Source of the DNA: Streptomyces sp. CC208A | Lineage (GTDB): Bacteria > Actinomycetota > Actinomycetes > Streptomycetales > Streptomycetaceae | Direction: 5' to 3' | Length of the DNA: 64,000 nucleotides | NCBI RefSeq assembly: GCF_030010625.1 | Contig: NZ_JASCXN010000010.1 | Coordinates: 62,001 to 126,000, forward strand | Shown here: positions 16,439 to 25,031 of the stretch, piece after piece | How positions within the stretch are numbered: position 1 is the stretch's first letter | How the letters are laid out: the number at the start of each line of letters is the position of its first letter | Position numbers and translations under genes: made by a program | Notes under the pieces: generated by a model | The model's input: only the letters and a program-made list of their open reading frames with translations | Databases searched by the model: none | What the model was told of the DNA's origin: nothing

Positions 16439-19315
16439 TCACGCCTCCGGCTGCGCGGGGGCGGCCTTCTTGGCGACGCGCTTGCGCGGGGCCTTGGGCG
16501 CCGCCTCCTCGGCCGGGGCCTCGGCGACGGCCTTCTTCACCGTGCGCCGACGGGTCGTCGTCGCCTTCTGCGGCTCCGACGCGTCCGGCGCCACGGCGGC
16601 GGCCGTCTTCTTGGCGGCGGCCCGCTTGCGCGGAGCCTTGGGGGCCTCCTCGGCGGGGGCCTCCGTCGTCTCGGCGGCGGCTGCCGTCTTGGCGGTGGTC
16701 CGCTTGCGCGGGGTCTTCGGGGCTTCCGTCGTCGTCTCGGCGGTGGCCGTCTTCTTGGCGGCGGCGCGCTTACGGGGAGCCTTGGGGGCCTCCTCGGCGG
16801 GCGCTTCCGTCGTCTCGGGAGCCGCCGTCTTCTTGGCGGCGGCCCGCTTACGAGGAGCCTTGGGGGCCTCCGTCGTCTCGGCGGTGGCCGTCTTCTTGGC
16901 GGCGGCCCGCTTGCGCGGGGCCTTCGGGGCCTCCTCGACCGGCGTCTCGACGACCGGGGCCTCGGCGGCCGGGGTCGGGATCACCACGACGGCCTCGGCG
17001 GCGGCGGTGGTGGTCACCGGGCTCGACGCCTTGCGGACCACACGGCGGCGCGGACGGGCGGCCGGCTCCTCGACGGCCGGGGCCACGGGGGCCTCGACGA
17101 CGACCGGAGCGGCCTCGACGACCGCACCCGGGCTGCTGGCCGGGCGGGTCGCCCGGCGCCGGGCACGCGGCGCCGGGGCGGCCACGGCCTGCGCCGGAAC
17201 GGCGGCCGGAGCCTGCGCCGGAGCGGCCTTGACCGTCTCGACGGTCTCGGCCGGGCGGGACGCCGGGCGCTCCTCCGCAGCCTGGGCGGGGACGGACCGC
17301 TTGCGGGCGGCGGCCAGCTCGGCGGCGGCCGTCTCCACCGTCTGGAAGGTCACCGTCTCCTCGGCCTGCGGCCGGACCCGCCGCTTGCGCGGTGCGCGCA
17401 CCGGGGCGGGAGCGGCGGCCGGGGCGACGGGCGCCTCGGCGACGCCCTCCGCACGACCACCACGACCGCGGCGGCGGCGCGGAGCCGTCTCCTCGGCGGG
17501 GGCCTGGACGGGCGCGGCGGCCTTGACGACCGGGGCCTCGACGGGCGCGGCGGCCTTGACGACCGGAGCCTCGACGGGCGCGGGGGCCTCGACGGGCGCG
17601 GGGGCCTCGGCGGCCGGGGCCTTGACGGCCGGCGCCTCGACCGTCTCGACGACGGCCGCCACCGGCTCCGTACGACCGCCATGGCCACGGCGGCGGCGCG
17701 GGGCCGTCTCCTCGACCGGGGCCTCGACGGGCGCGGGGGTCTCCACCGCTTCCTGCGCCTCCTGCGCGGGAGCCGGGGCGGCGCCGGCGACCGGGATGCC
17801 GCCGGACTGGCCGCGGGTGCGGCGGCGGCGCGGACGGCGCGGGCCCTCGACGGCCTCGGCCGGCGCGGGGGCCTCGGCGGTCTCGGCGGTCTCCGGAGCG
17901 GCGACGTCCTGCGGGGCGTCGGCGACCGTGGAACCGCCGCGGGTACGGCGGCGCTGGCGCGGGGTGCGCGTACGGGCGGGGCGCTCCTCGGCGGCCGGGG
18001 GCTCGGCGCGGCCGCCACGGCCACGACGGCCGCCCGGCTCGCCCAGGTCCTCCAGCTCCTCCGCCGCGAGACCCGCGCGGGTCCGCTCGGAGCGCGGCAG
18101 GATGCCCTTGGTGCCCTCGGGGATGTCCAGGTCGGCGTAGAGGTGCGGCGAGCTGGAGTAGGTCTCCACCGGGTCGGCGAAGTCCAGTTCGAGGGCCTTG
18201 TTGATCAGCTGCCAGCGCGGGATGTCGTCCCAGTCGACCAGCGTGATCGCCGTACCCGTGTTGCCCGCGCGGCCGGTGCGGCCGGTGCGGTGCAGGTAGG
18301 TCTTCTCGTCCTCGGGGATCTGGTAGTTGATGACGTGGGTGACGCCCTCGACGTCGATGCCGCGCGCGGCGACGTCGGTGCAGACGAGGACGTCCACCTT
18401 GCCGTTGCGGAAGGCGCGCAGCGCCTGCTCGCGAGCGCCCTGGCCGAGGTCGCCGTGGACCGCGCCGGAGGCGAAGCCGCGCCGCTGGAGCTGCTCGGCG
18501 ATGTCGGCCGCCGTCCGCTTCGTACGGCAGAAGATCATCGCGAGGCCGCGGCCGCGGGCCTGGAGGATGCGCGCGACCATCTCCGGCTTGTCCATGTTGT
18601 GCGCGCGGTAGACGCGCTGCGTGATGTTGGCGTGGGTCACGCCCTCACCGTCCGGCGAGGTCGCGCGGATGTGGGTGGGCTGCGACATGTAGCGGCGGGC
18701 CAGGCCGATGACCGCGCCCGGCATGGTGGCCGAGAACAGCATGGTCTGGCGCTTGGCCGGAAGCATGTTGATGATCTTCTCGACGTCGGGCAGGAAGCCC
18801 AGGTCGAGCATCTCGTCGGCCTCGTCGAGGACGAGGGTCCTGACGTGCGACAGGTCGAGCTTGCGCTGTCCCGCCAGGTCGAGCAGGCGGCCGGGGGTGC
18901 CGACGACCACGTCGACGCCCTTCTGGAGCGCCTCGACCTGCGGCTCGTACGCCCGGCCGCCGTAGATGGCGAGGACGCGCACGTTGCGCACCTTGCCGGC
19001 GGTCAGGAGGTCGTTGGTGACCTGCTGGCACAGCTCGCGGGTCGGGACGACGACGAGGGCCTGCGGGGCCTCCGTCAGCTGCTCGGGCTTGGCGCGGCCG
19101 GCCTCGACGTCGGCGGGGACGGTGACGCGCTCCAGGATCGGCAGACCGAAGCCGAGGGTCTTGCCCGTGCCGGTCTTGGCCTGGCCGATGACGTCGGTGC
19201 CGGTGAGGGCGACCGGAAGGGTCATCTCCTGGATGGGGAAGGGATTCACGATGCCGACGGCTTCGAGCGCCTCGGCGGTCTCGGGAAGGATTCCGAGCTC
19301 TCGGAACGTAGTCAG
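16439..19315 (-). CDS. DEAD-box ATP-dependent RNA helicase with long basic repeat tail
   Basis: About 958 residues from a CTG start. The helicase core covers about 1-410 with all motifs: Q motif (PFPIQ, with its upstream Phe at residue 4), AKTGTGKT, PTRELC, TPGR, DEAD, SAT and HRTGRTGR. The remaining 540 or so residues are low-complexity, alternating RGRGG/RRRR clusters with Ala/Pro/Glu stretches and ending in repeats of KAPRKRAAAKKTA, like the tails of histone H1-like proteins. The only ATG/GTG/TTG in the conserved region is GTG 19249, which would remove the start of the Q motif; CTG 19315 follows AGAAGAGG and restores it. Probable roles are ribosome assembly or mRNA turnover. Confidence 0.9.
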   Translation of the reverse strand: MTTFRELGILPETAEALEAVGIVNPFPIQEMTLPVALTGTDVIGQAKTGTGKTLGFGLPILERVTVPADVEAGRAKPEQLTEAPQALVVVPTRELCQQVTNDLLTAGKVRNVRVLAIYGGRAYEPQVEALQKGVDVVVGTPGRLLDLAGQRKLDLSHVRTLVLDEADEMLDLGFLPDVEKIINMLPAKRQTMLFSATMPGAVIGLARRYMSQPTHIRATSPDGEGVTHANITQRVYRAHNMDKPEMVARILQARGRGLAMIFCRTKRTAADIAEQLQRRGFASGAVHGDLGQGAREQALRAFRNGKVDVLVCTDVAARGIDVEGVTHVINYQIPEDEKTYLHRTGRTGRAGNTGTAITLVDWDDIPRWQLINKALELDFADPVETYSSSPHLYADLDIPEGTKGILPRSERTRAGLAAEELEDLGEPGGRRGRGGRAEPPAAEERPARTRTPRQRRRTRGGSTVADAPQDVAAPETAETAEAPAPAEAVEGPRRPRRRRTRGQSGGIPVAGAAPAPAQEAQEAVETPAPVEAPVEETAPRRRRGHGGRTEPVAAVVETVEAPAVKAPAAEAPAPVEAPAPVEAPVVKAAAPVEAPVVKAAAPVQAPAEETAPRRRRGRGGRAEGVAEAPVAPAAAPAPVRAPRKRRVRPQAEETVTFQTVETAAAELAAARKRSVPAQAAEERPASRPAETVETVKAAPAQAPAAVPAQAVAAPAPRARRRATRPASSPGAVVEAAPVVVEAPVAPAVEEPAARPRRRVVRKASSPVTTTAAAEAVVVIPTPAAEAPVVETPVEEAPKAPRKRAAAKKTATAETTEAPKAPRKRAAAKKTAAPETTEAPAEEAPKAPRKRAAAKKTATAETTTEAPKTPRKRTTAKTAAAAETTEAPAEEAPKAPRKRAAAKKTAAAVAPDASEPQKATTTRRRTVKKAVAEAPAEEAAPKAPRKRVAKKAAPAQPEA
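16600..16935 (-). repeat. Imperfect repeats encoding KAPRKRAAAKKT units
   Basis: About five degenerate copies of a block encoding (K/T)(A/T)PRKR(A/T)(A/T)AK(K)T, separated by Ala/Thr/Glu spacers, in the C-terminal tail of the DEAD-box protein. Spacer length varies between copies, which suggests expansion and contraction by recombination. Confidence 0.75.
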
Positions 19316-19708
19316 GGTGCTGCCTCTTCTGTGAGACGCGGCGCGAGGCGAACGAAGGGGGTCTCATCGTGCCGGGCTCTTCCCGCGGGATCCTGGGGAA
19401 GATCACCGCCGGGTGGCACGGGACCACTGCCGCCGCTCGAGCGTCGTACCGCTTGAGGGACCCTTCGGCAGGCCGCCGGAAGGGCTGTCGGGCCGGAGCC
19501 GATCGGGCCACCGACCGGGCATCCTCATTCATGCGTCGGCCCACCGGATACGTCCGTACATGCGAAAGCATGTCCGCATACTCGGCAGGCGCATTACCAC
19601 TGTACCCCGGATTCGCGCATGTGTGTTGGGCGAAATGGGGATGAGGGCACGGTCACACCGCCCGAGGGGAACCTTCGGGGGCCTCGGGAGCGCGTTATTG
19701 TGCGCTGC
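19316..19708. other. Divergent intergenic region, helicase / ferritin-like gene
   Basis: 393 bases without a convincing gene. Contains the hairpin ACATGC-GAAA-GCATGT (19558-19573) and an imperfect CCCTTCGGC/GCCGGAAGGG hairpin (about 19460-19484). On the right, TATTGT ends seven bases before ATG 19709. The helicase transcript may therefore have a long structured leader. Confidence 0.5.
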
Positions 19709-20461
19709 ATGGAGACGCCTGACAACGCCACACCCGCCGGTGACCCCGAGGACGCCGACACGCCCACCGGCATCGCCGCCCAGGACTGGGCCACCGCTTC
19801 CGCGGAGCCGCAGTACCGCGCCGCCGTGATCGACCTGCTCGGCGCGCTGGCCTACGGCGAGCTCGCGGCCTTCGAGCGGCTCGCCGAGGACGCCAAGCTC
19901 GCGCCGTCCCTGGAGGACAAGGCGGAGCTGGCGAAGATGGCCTCCGCCGAGTTCCACCACTTCGAGCGGCTGCGGGACCGGCTGGCCGCCGTGGACGCCG
20001 AGCCGACCGTGGCGATGGAGCCCTTCGCGAAGGCGCTCGACGACTTCCACCGCCAGACCGCTCCGTCGGACTGGCTGGAGGGCCTGGTCAAGGCGTACGT
20101 GGGCGACTCGATCGCCAGCGACTTCTACCGCGAGGTCGCGACCCGGCTCGACTCCGACACCCGTGCCCTGGTGCTGGCGGTGCTCGACGACACCGGGCAC
20201 GGCAACTTCGCCGTGGAGAAGGTCCGCGCCGCGATCGAGGCCGACCCGCGGGTCGGCGGCCGGCTCGCGCTGTGGGCCCGCCGCCTGATGGGCGAGGCGC
20301 TGTCGCAGGCGCAGCGGGTGGTGGCGGAGCGGGACGCGCTCTCCACGATGCTCGTCGGCGGGGTCGCGGACGGCTTCGACCTCGCGGAGGTGGGCCGGAT
20401 GTTCTCCCGGATCACCGAGGCGCACACCAAGCGGATGGCGGCGCTGGGCCTCGCCGCCTGA
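19709..20461 (+). CDS. Ferritin-like/MiaE-like fold protein
   Basis: 250 residues, almost entirely helical. The pattern of Glu and ExxH residues (ELAAFERLAED, ASAEFHHFERLRDRL, DSIASDFYREVA, DTGHGNFAVEKVRA) fits the ferritin-like di-iron fold of the tRNA hydroxylase MiaE group; Streptomyces homologues are usually called ferritin-like fold proteins. The actual substrate is unknown. A TATTGT hexamer ends seven bases before ATG 19709 and no ribosome site is seen, so a leaderless mRNA is likely. Confidence 0.85.
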   Translation: METPDNATPAGDPEDADTPTGIAAQDWATASAEPQYRAAVIDLLGALAYGELAAFERLAEDAKLAPSLEDKAELAKMASAEFHHFERLRDRLAAVDAEPTVAMEPFAKALDDFHRQTAPSDWLEGLVKAYVGDSIASDFYREVATRLDSDTRALVLAVLDDTGHGNFAVEKVRAAIEADPRVGGRLALWARRLMGEALSQAQRVVAERDALSTMLVGGVADGFDLAEVGRMFSRITEAHTKRMAALGLAA

Positions 20462-20541
20462 GCGGGCCCTACGCGTACGAGTCGGCCGCGTGCCCGGACC
20501 CCTGGTCCCGGCCACGCGGCCGTCGTGCGTGGGGCGGTCGG

Positions 20542-20817
20542 TCAGTACGCCGCGGGCGATGAGCGGCGCAGTCCGCGGGCGGCCGGGCGGACGAGGAGCG
20601 AGAGCAGCACCGCCGCCACCGCGACGGCGCCGACGAGGGTGGCGAGGAAGTGACCGGGGCCGAGCGCCCCGTGGGTGACGAGCGCGCCGAAGACGGCACC
20701 GAGCGCACCGGTGACGAGGACGGTCCCGCGGGCGGGGAGGCGGTCGGGCAGGCGGTGCACGGCGGCCCAGGCCAGGGCGAGTCCGAGCAGGGCGGAGCCG
20801 AGGGCTTCCAGGAACAC
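20542..20817 (-). CDS. Small integral membrane protein
   Basis: 91 residues with three probable transmembrane helices (LGSALLGLALAWAAVHRLP, VLVTGALGAVFGALVTHG, FLATLVGAVAVAAVLLSLLV) and a basic C-terminus. No family recognised. GTG 20817 is preceded by GAGGTG at normal spacing. Confidence 0.7.
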   Translation of the reverse strand: MFLEALGSALLGLALAWAAVHRLPDRLPARGTVLVTGALGAVFGALVTHGALGPGHFLATLVGAVAVAAVLLSLLVRPAARGLRRSSPAAY

Positions 20818-20992
20818 GGTGGATCACCTCGCGAGGGGTGCGGGGCGGGTGGTGCGGTCAAGTCCCCTCCTACCCCGGGCCACCGGAACGCAACCCTCCC
20901 TCCGTCCCGGCGGAGCGCCCCGTACACCCCGCGGGCGCGGCCGGGGGGCGGGTGCGGGGGCGTGCGGGACGACACCCGGACGGCCGTACGCG

Positions 20993-21030
20993 AGGAGGCC
21001 CGGAGGGACGGGTGTCCCTCCGGGCCTCCT
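20993..21030 (-). terminator. Intrinsic terminator downstream of the DUF3107 gene
   Basis: Perfect 17-bp stem AGGAGGCCCGGAGGGAC / GTCCCTCCGGGCCTCCT with loop GGGT, 16 bases beyond the stop at 21047. Confidence 0.85.
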
Positions 21031-21046
21031 GCACAGGATCCGGGGC

Positions 21047-21274
21047 TCAGAGCGCGCCGAAGCCCACCCGGCGCACCGCGGACTCGCCGAGCTCCACGTA
21101 CGCGATCTTGTCCGACGGAACGAGGACCCGGCGGCCCTTCTCGTCCTCCAGGCTGAGCAACGGCGCCTTGCCGGACAGCGCGTCCGCGACGGCGCGCTCC
21201 ACGTCCTCGGCGGACTGCCCGCTCTCCAGAACGATCTCCCGGGGCGCGTGCTGCACGCCGATCTTGACCTCCAC
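21047..21274 (-). CDS. DUF3107 family protein
   Basis: 75 residues (VEVKIGVQHAPREIVLESGQ..., ending with LVPSDKIAYVELGESAVRRVGFGAL). This is the compact actinobacterial DUF3107 family, probably an ATP-binding-like or ubiquitin-sized beta fold of unknown role. GTG 21274 is chosen because GGAGGG lies eight bases upstream. A TAATGT hexamer at 21337-21332 could be its -10. Confidence 0.85.
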   Translation of the reverse strand: MEVKIGVQHAPREIVLESGQSAEDVERAVADALSGKAPLLSLEDEKGRRVLVPSDKIAYVELGESAVRRVGFGAL

Positions 21275-21456
21275 GGCTATGTCCCTCCGAACGGTCAGCG
21301 TTGCGCGATGAACCCGCGCCGTACGCTGCACACATTAGCCCGGTGAGGGGACGCGCACGGTCCTGTCGGCACACGCCAGGAGCGAACAGTCACGGGGAAC
21401 AGGCGCGGGCAACAGGCCCGGGGAACGAGACCGGCCACGCGCGCGTGGGGAGGGGG

Positions 21457-22116
21457 TCAGTGGCCCTCGGCGCTCAGCTGGCCGTCGGCCGGGTGCAGCG
21501 GGAAGCCGGCGATGCCGCGCCAGGCGAGCGAGGTGAGCAGGGAGACCGCCGTGTCGCGGGGGATCGGGGACTCGCTGGAGAGCCAGTAGCGGGCGACGAC
21601 CTGCGACACGCCGCCGAGGCCCACCGCGAGCAGCATCGACTCGTCCTTGGACAGGCCGGTGTCCTCGGCGATGACCTCGGAGATCGCCTCGGCGCACTGG
21701 AGGCTCACCCGGTCGACGCGCTCGCGCACGGCCGGCTCGTTGGTGAGGTCGGACTCGAAGACGAGCCGGAAGGCGCCGCCCTCGTCCTCGACGTAGGCGA
21801 AGTAGGCGTCCATGGTGGCCGCCACGCGCAGCTTGTTGTCCGTGGTGGAGGCGAGGGCCGTGCGGACCGACTGGAGCAGGGCCTCGCAGTGCTGGTCGAG
21901 CAGGGCCAGGTAGAGCTCCAGCTTCCCGGGGAAGTGCTGGTACAGGACCGGCTTGCTGACGCCGGCCCGCTCGGCGATGTCGTCCATGGCCGCGGAGTGG
22001 TAGCCCTGGGCGACGAAGACCTCCTGGGCCGCACCGAGCAGTTGGTTCCGCCGGGCGCGGCGCGGCAGCCGCGTACCGCGAGGGCGTGCTGCCTCTGTCT
22101 GCTCGATGGCGCTCAC
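21457..22116 (-). CDS. TetR-family transcriptional regulator
   Basis: 219 residues. The N-terminal helix-turn-helix is clear: RRNQLLGAAQEVFVAQGYHSAAMDDIAERAGVSKPVLYQHF (read across 22035-21915). The C-terminal helical ligand domain includes YFAYVEDEGGAFRLVFESDL and is of the TetR_C type seen in Streptomyces global regulators. GTG 22116 is preferred because GGGAGG lies five bases upstream; ATG 22140 has no ribosome site. Neither neighbour reveals a target or ligand. Confidence 0.9.
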   Translation of the reverse strand: MSAIEQTEAARPRGTRLPRRARRNQLLGAAQEVFVAQGYHSAAMDDIAERAGVSKPVLYQHFPGKLELYLALLDQHCEALLQSVRTALASTTDNKLRVAATMDAYFAYVEDEGGAFRLVFESDLTNEPAVRERVDRVSLQCAEAISEVIAEDTGLSKDESMLLAVGLGGVSQVVARYWLSSESPIPRDTAVSLLTSLAWRGIAGFPLHPADGQLSAEGH

Positions 22117-22174
22117 GCGGCCTCCCAAGAATCGATCCATATGCGCTGTCGCGCCGCGCGGCCATCGTACTTTT

Positions 22175-22183
22175 GGGTAACCC
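22175..22183. promoter_or_regulatory. Possible TetR operator half-sites
   Basis: GGGT-A-ACCC inverted repeat just upstream of the TetR gene. It is short, and binding is only suggested by position. Confidence 0.25.
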
Positions 22184-22262
22184 GGGTGTGCGCGGTGCGG
22201 ACGCAGAATTTCACGGACCGGACGCCGCGGTCGACAGGCACTTCAAGATTAAACCGAACGAA

Positions 22263-22478
22263 TCAGCGGTAGTCGTCTTCGTCGAGGGCGATGACACGCG
22301 CCTGTTCGGAGGCATCCCCCTCGTCCGCGGTGTCGTGGGAGATGGCGTCCAGCGGCTCGTCCTCGTCGGGACGCAGCTCGGTGTGCTGTTCGGCGGCGTC
22401 GGCCTCCGGGACTTCCTCGTCGAGCACGGCTTCCTCTTCCTCGGGGAACGTGTCCGGCTCGGACGGATCGACAGTCAT
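22263..22478 (-). CDS. Small acidic protein
   Basis: 71 residues, more than one third Asp/Glu, no Cys and no hydrophobic segment (MTVDPSEPDTFPEEEEAVLD... RVIALDEDDYR). Likely disordered. ATG 22478 has GGAAGGAAG upstream. It precedes the TetR gene on the same strand by about 150 bases. Function unknown. Confidence 0.7.
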   Translation of the reverse strand: MTVDPSEPDTFPEEEEAVLDEEVPEADAAEQHTELRPDEDEPLDAISHDTADEGDASEQARVIALDEDDYR

Positions 22479-22663
22479 GCGCTTCCTTCCCGTCCTCCCC
22501 GCGCGCGAGCGGCCGCCCGCGCCGATGCCTCTTCCTACGAGCCTAGGAGTCCCGGCGCGGCACCGCACCCGAGCCGCGTCCACCGGTGCTCCGGCCGGAC
22601 GCCACGCGGCTTGTGACCGCACCCACACCCGAGGCCGCGTGATCGTCTCGTAATATTGCGGCC

Positions 22664-23644
22664 ATGTCCTCGACCGAGCTGCCGGAAACCCGGACCGCCG
22701 ACGCCGCTCCGGCGACGCCGCGACCGCGCGCCGTCCGGGTCGCCGACGGCGAGGAGCTCCGCTCCGTCGCGCTCCCCGGACTCTCCCTCACCGTGCGCTC
22801 CCGGCCCGGCGGCCGCCCCGGCCTGCCGCCCGCGCTGTACGTGCACGGCCTCGGCGGTTCCTCGCAGAACTGGTCCGCCCTGATGCCGCTCCTCGCCGAC
22901 CTCGTCGACGGCGAGGCCGTCGACCTGCCCGGCTTCGGCGACTCCCCGCCGCCCGACGACGGCAACTACTCGGTCACCGGACACGCCCGGGCGGTCATCC
23001 GGCTGCTCGACTCCGCGGGCCGCGGCCCCGTCCACCTCTTCGGCAACTCGATGGGCGGCGCCGTCGCCACCCGGGTCGCCGCCGTCCGGCCCGACCTGGT
23101 CCGCACCCTGACCCTGGTCTCGCCGGCCCTGCCCGAGCTGCGCGCCCAGCGCACCGCCTGGCCGACGGCGCTGCTCGCCGTGCCCGGCGTCGCCGGGCTC
23201 TTCGCCCGCCTCTCCCGGGACTGGACGGCCGAGCAGCGCGTCCAGGGCGTCCTCTCGCTCTGTTACGGGGACCCCGCCCGGGTCACCGAGGAGGGCTTCC
23301 GGCACGCCGTCGAGGAGATGGAGCGCCGGCTCGAACTCCCCTACTTCTGGGACGCCATGGCCCGCTCCTCGCGCGGCATCGTCGACGCCTACACGCTCGG
23401 CGGCCAGCACGGGCTCTGGCGCCAGGCCGAGCGGGTGCTGGCGCCGACCCTCCTCGTCTACGGCGGCCGCGACCGGCTCGTCTCGTACCGGATGGCCCGC
23501 CGGGCCGCCGCCGCCTTCCGCGGCTCGCGGCTGCTGGGCCTGCCCGACGCCGGTCACGTCGCGATGATGGAGTACCCCGAGACGGTCGCCGCGGCCGCGC
23601 GGGAGCTGATCGCGGACCACGACGCGCGGCACGACGGGAGCTGA
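22664..23644 (+). CDS. Alpha/beta hydrolase
   Basis: 326 residues. Catalytic triad: Ser in LFGNSMGGAVA, Asp in VYGGRDRLVS, His in DAGHVAMMEYP; oxyanion motif YVHGLGGSSQNW. Classical serine hydrolase fold, substrate unknown. TAATAT ends seven bases before ATG 22664 with no ribosome site, so the transcript may be leaderless. The next gene starts eight bases after the stop. Confidence 0.88.
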   Translation: MSSTELPETRTADAAPATPRPRAVRVADGEELRSVALPGLSLTVRSRPGGRPGLPPALYVHGLGGSSQNWSALMPLLADLVDGEAVDLPGFGDSPPPDDGNYSVTGHARAVIRLLDSAGRGPVHLFGNSMGGAVATRVAAVRPDLVRTLTLVSPALPELRAQRTAWPTALLAVPGVAGLFARLSRDWTAEQRVQGVLSLCYGDPARVTEEGFRHAVEEMERRLELPYFWDAMARSSRGIVDAYTLGGQHGLWRQAERVLAPTLLVYGGRDRLVSYRMARRAAAAFRGSRLLGLPDAGHVAMMEYPETVAAAARELIADHDARHDGS

Positions 23645-23651
23645 GCCCGGG

Positions 23652-25031
23652 GTGGGACGCCATAGCCGAAAAGGGCCCGCGCCCTCGGTGACCGACACCG
23701 GGCGCACACCGGTGGTGGACACGGAGCGCACGCGGGCGGAGGACACCGGGCGCACGCCGGTCGTGGACACCGGCGCGGGCACGGGCCGACGCCGCCGGCC
23801 CTCCGGCGGCCCGGACGAGTACGGCACGACCCGGGGACACGGCACCTTCCACGGCTACGGGACACCCGCGCACGGGACGCCGGTCCACGGGACCCCCGCG
23901 CACGGCACCCCGGTGTACGGGACCCCTGCGCACGGCACCCCGGTCTACGGGACGCCCGCGCACGGCGCCCCCGCCTCCGGCGGCGGGGGCGCGTACGACA
24001 CGCCCGCGCACGGGGTTCCGCACACCCCCGCCCACGGCATCCCGGTCCGTGGCGGGCATCCCGCGCACGAGGAGGGCGTACGTCCGGGGCCCGAGCGGTA
24101 CGGGCCCGCCACCGGCACCGCCTCGCCCGTCCCCGGGCCGCGCCGGCACGTCGGGGCCCCGGCCGCCGAACCGGTCGACGCGCCCGCGCCCGAGGGCGAG
24201 GCCGCGGGGAAAGCGGGCAAGGGACGGGCGCTCACCGGGATCGCGGCCGCCGCCGTCACCACCTGTCTCGCGATCGTCGTCGCGGGGCAGGTCACCGACC
24301 GCGAGGCCGACGCCCCGGCCGTCCGGGCCGCGCAGAAGCCCACCGAGCGCCCCTCCGAGGACTCCGCCTCCCGCACCGGCGAGCGGCCCGCCCCGGCGAG
24401 CCCGACGCCCGCGAAGAGCGCCCCGGCGCCCACGTACGAGCAGTTGATGACCCGTCAGTTCCCGATCGACCCGAAGCTGACCGGCTCCGGCGAGTTCGAG
24501 GCCGTGCCCGGGCTCGACAAGGCGCCCGGCAGGGGGCAGAAGTACCGCTACAGGGTGGACGTCGAGAAGGGCATCGGCCTGGACGCCGGGCTCTTCGCGC
24601 GGGCCGTCCAGGAGACCCTCAACGACAAGCGCGGCTGGGCCGGTCAGGGGGCCATGACCTTCGAGCGGATCTCCAGCGGGCAGCCCGACTTCGTCATCAC
24701 CCTCGCGAGCCCCGGCACCACCGGCAAGTGGTGCGCCAAGTCCGGCCTCGACACCACCGTCGACAACGTCTCCTGCGACTCGGCCTCCACCGAACGCGTG
24801 ATGATCAACGCTTTCCGATGGGCGCAGGGCGCGGAGACCTTCGGACCGAAGGCGATGCTCGCCTACCGGCAGATGCTCATCAACCACGAGATCGGCCACC
24901 GGCTCGGCCACAACCACGTCTCGTGCCGTACGCCGGGCGCCCTGGCGCCGGTGATGCAGCAGCAGACGAAGACCCTGGAGGTCGACGGCATCCGATGCCG
25001 CCCCAACCCCTGGGTGCATCCCGGGAGTTGA
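23652..25031 (+). CDS. DUF3152 membrane-anchored zincin-like protein
   Basis: 459 residues. The cytoplasmic N-terminus is repetitive (YGTPAHGTPV units), then one transmembrane helix (ALTGIAAAAVTTCLAIVVAG, about 195-215), a Pro-rich linker and the DUF3152 domain with the zinc protease motif HEIGHRLGHNH. The intact HExxHxxGH pattern suggests an active extracytoplasmic metallopeptidase, although no activity is established for this family. GTG 23652 is eight bases after the hydrolase stop, so the two are probably one operon. Confidence 0.87.
   Translation: MGRHSRKGPAPSVTDTGRTPVVDTERTRAEDTGRTPVVDTGAGTGRRRRPSGGPDEYGTTRGHGTFHGYGTPAHGTPVHGTPAHGTPVYGTPAHGTPVYGTPAHGAPASGGGGAYDTPAHGVPHTPAHGIPVRGGHPAHEEGVRPGPERYGPATGTASPVPGPRRHVGAPAAEPVDAPAPEGEAAGKAGKGRALTGIAAAAVTTCLAIVVAGQVTDREADAPAVRAAQKPTERPSEDSASRTGERPAPASPTPAKSAPAPTYEQLMTRQFPIDPKLTGSGEFEAVPGLDKAPGRGQKYRYRVDVEKGIGLDAGLFARAVQETLNDKRGWAGQGAMTFERISSGQPDFVITLASPGTTGKWCAKSGLDTTVDNVSCDSASTERVMINAFRWAQGAETFGPKAMLAYRQMLINHEIGHRLGHNHVSCRTPGALAPVMQQQTKTLEVDGIRCRPNPWVHPGS
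23856..23970 (+). repeat. 30-bp tandem repeats in the DUF3152 gene
   Basis: Four copies of a 30-bp unit (23856, 23886, 23916, 23946) encode YGTPAHGTPV-type decapeptides in the cytoplasmic N-terminus; further degenerate PAHG units follow to about 24065. The reading frame is kept throughout. Confidence 0.88.

Noticed and set aside
16370..19456. Long plus-strand frame opposite the DEAD-box gene
   Set aside because: Composition is the reverse-complement image of the Ala/Pro/Lys tail and helicase core; no motifs.
23856..24065. Regularly spaced repeats considered as a CRISPR array
   Set aside because: 30-bp period without unique spacers, inside an open frame and translated as decapeptides.
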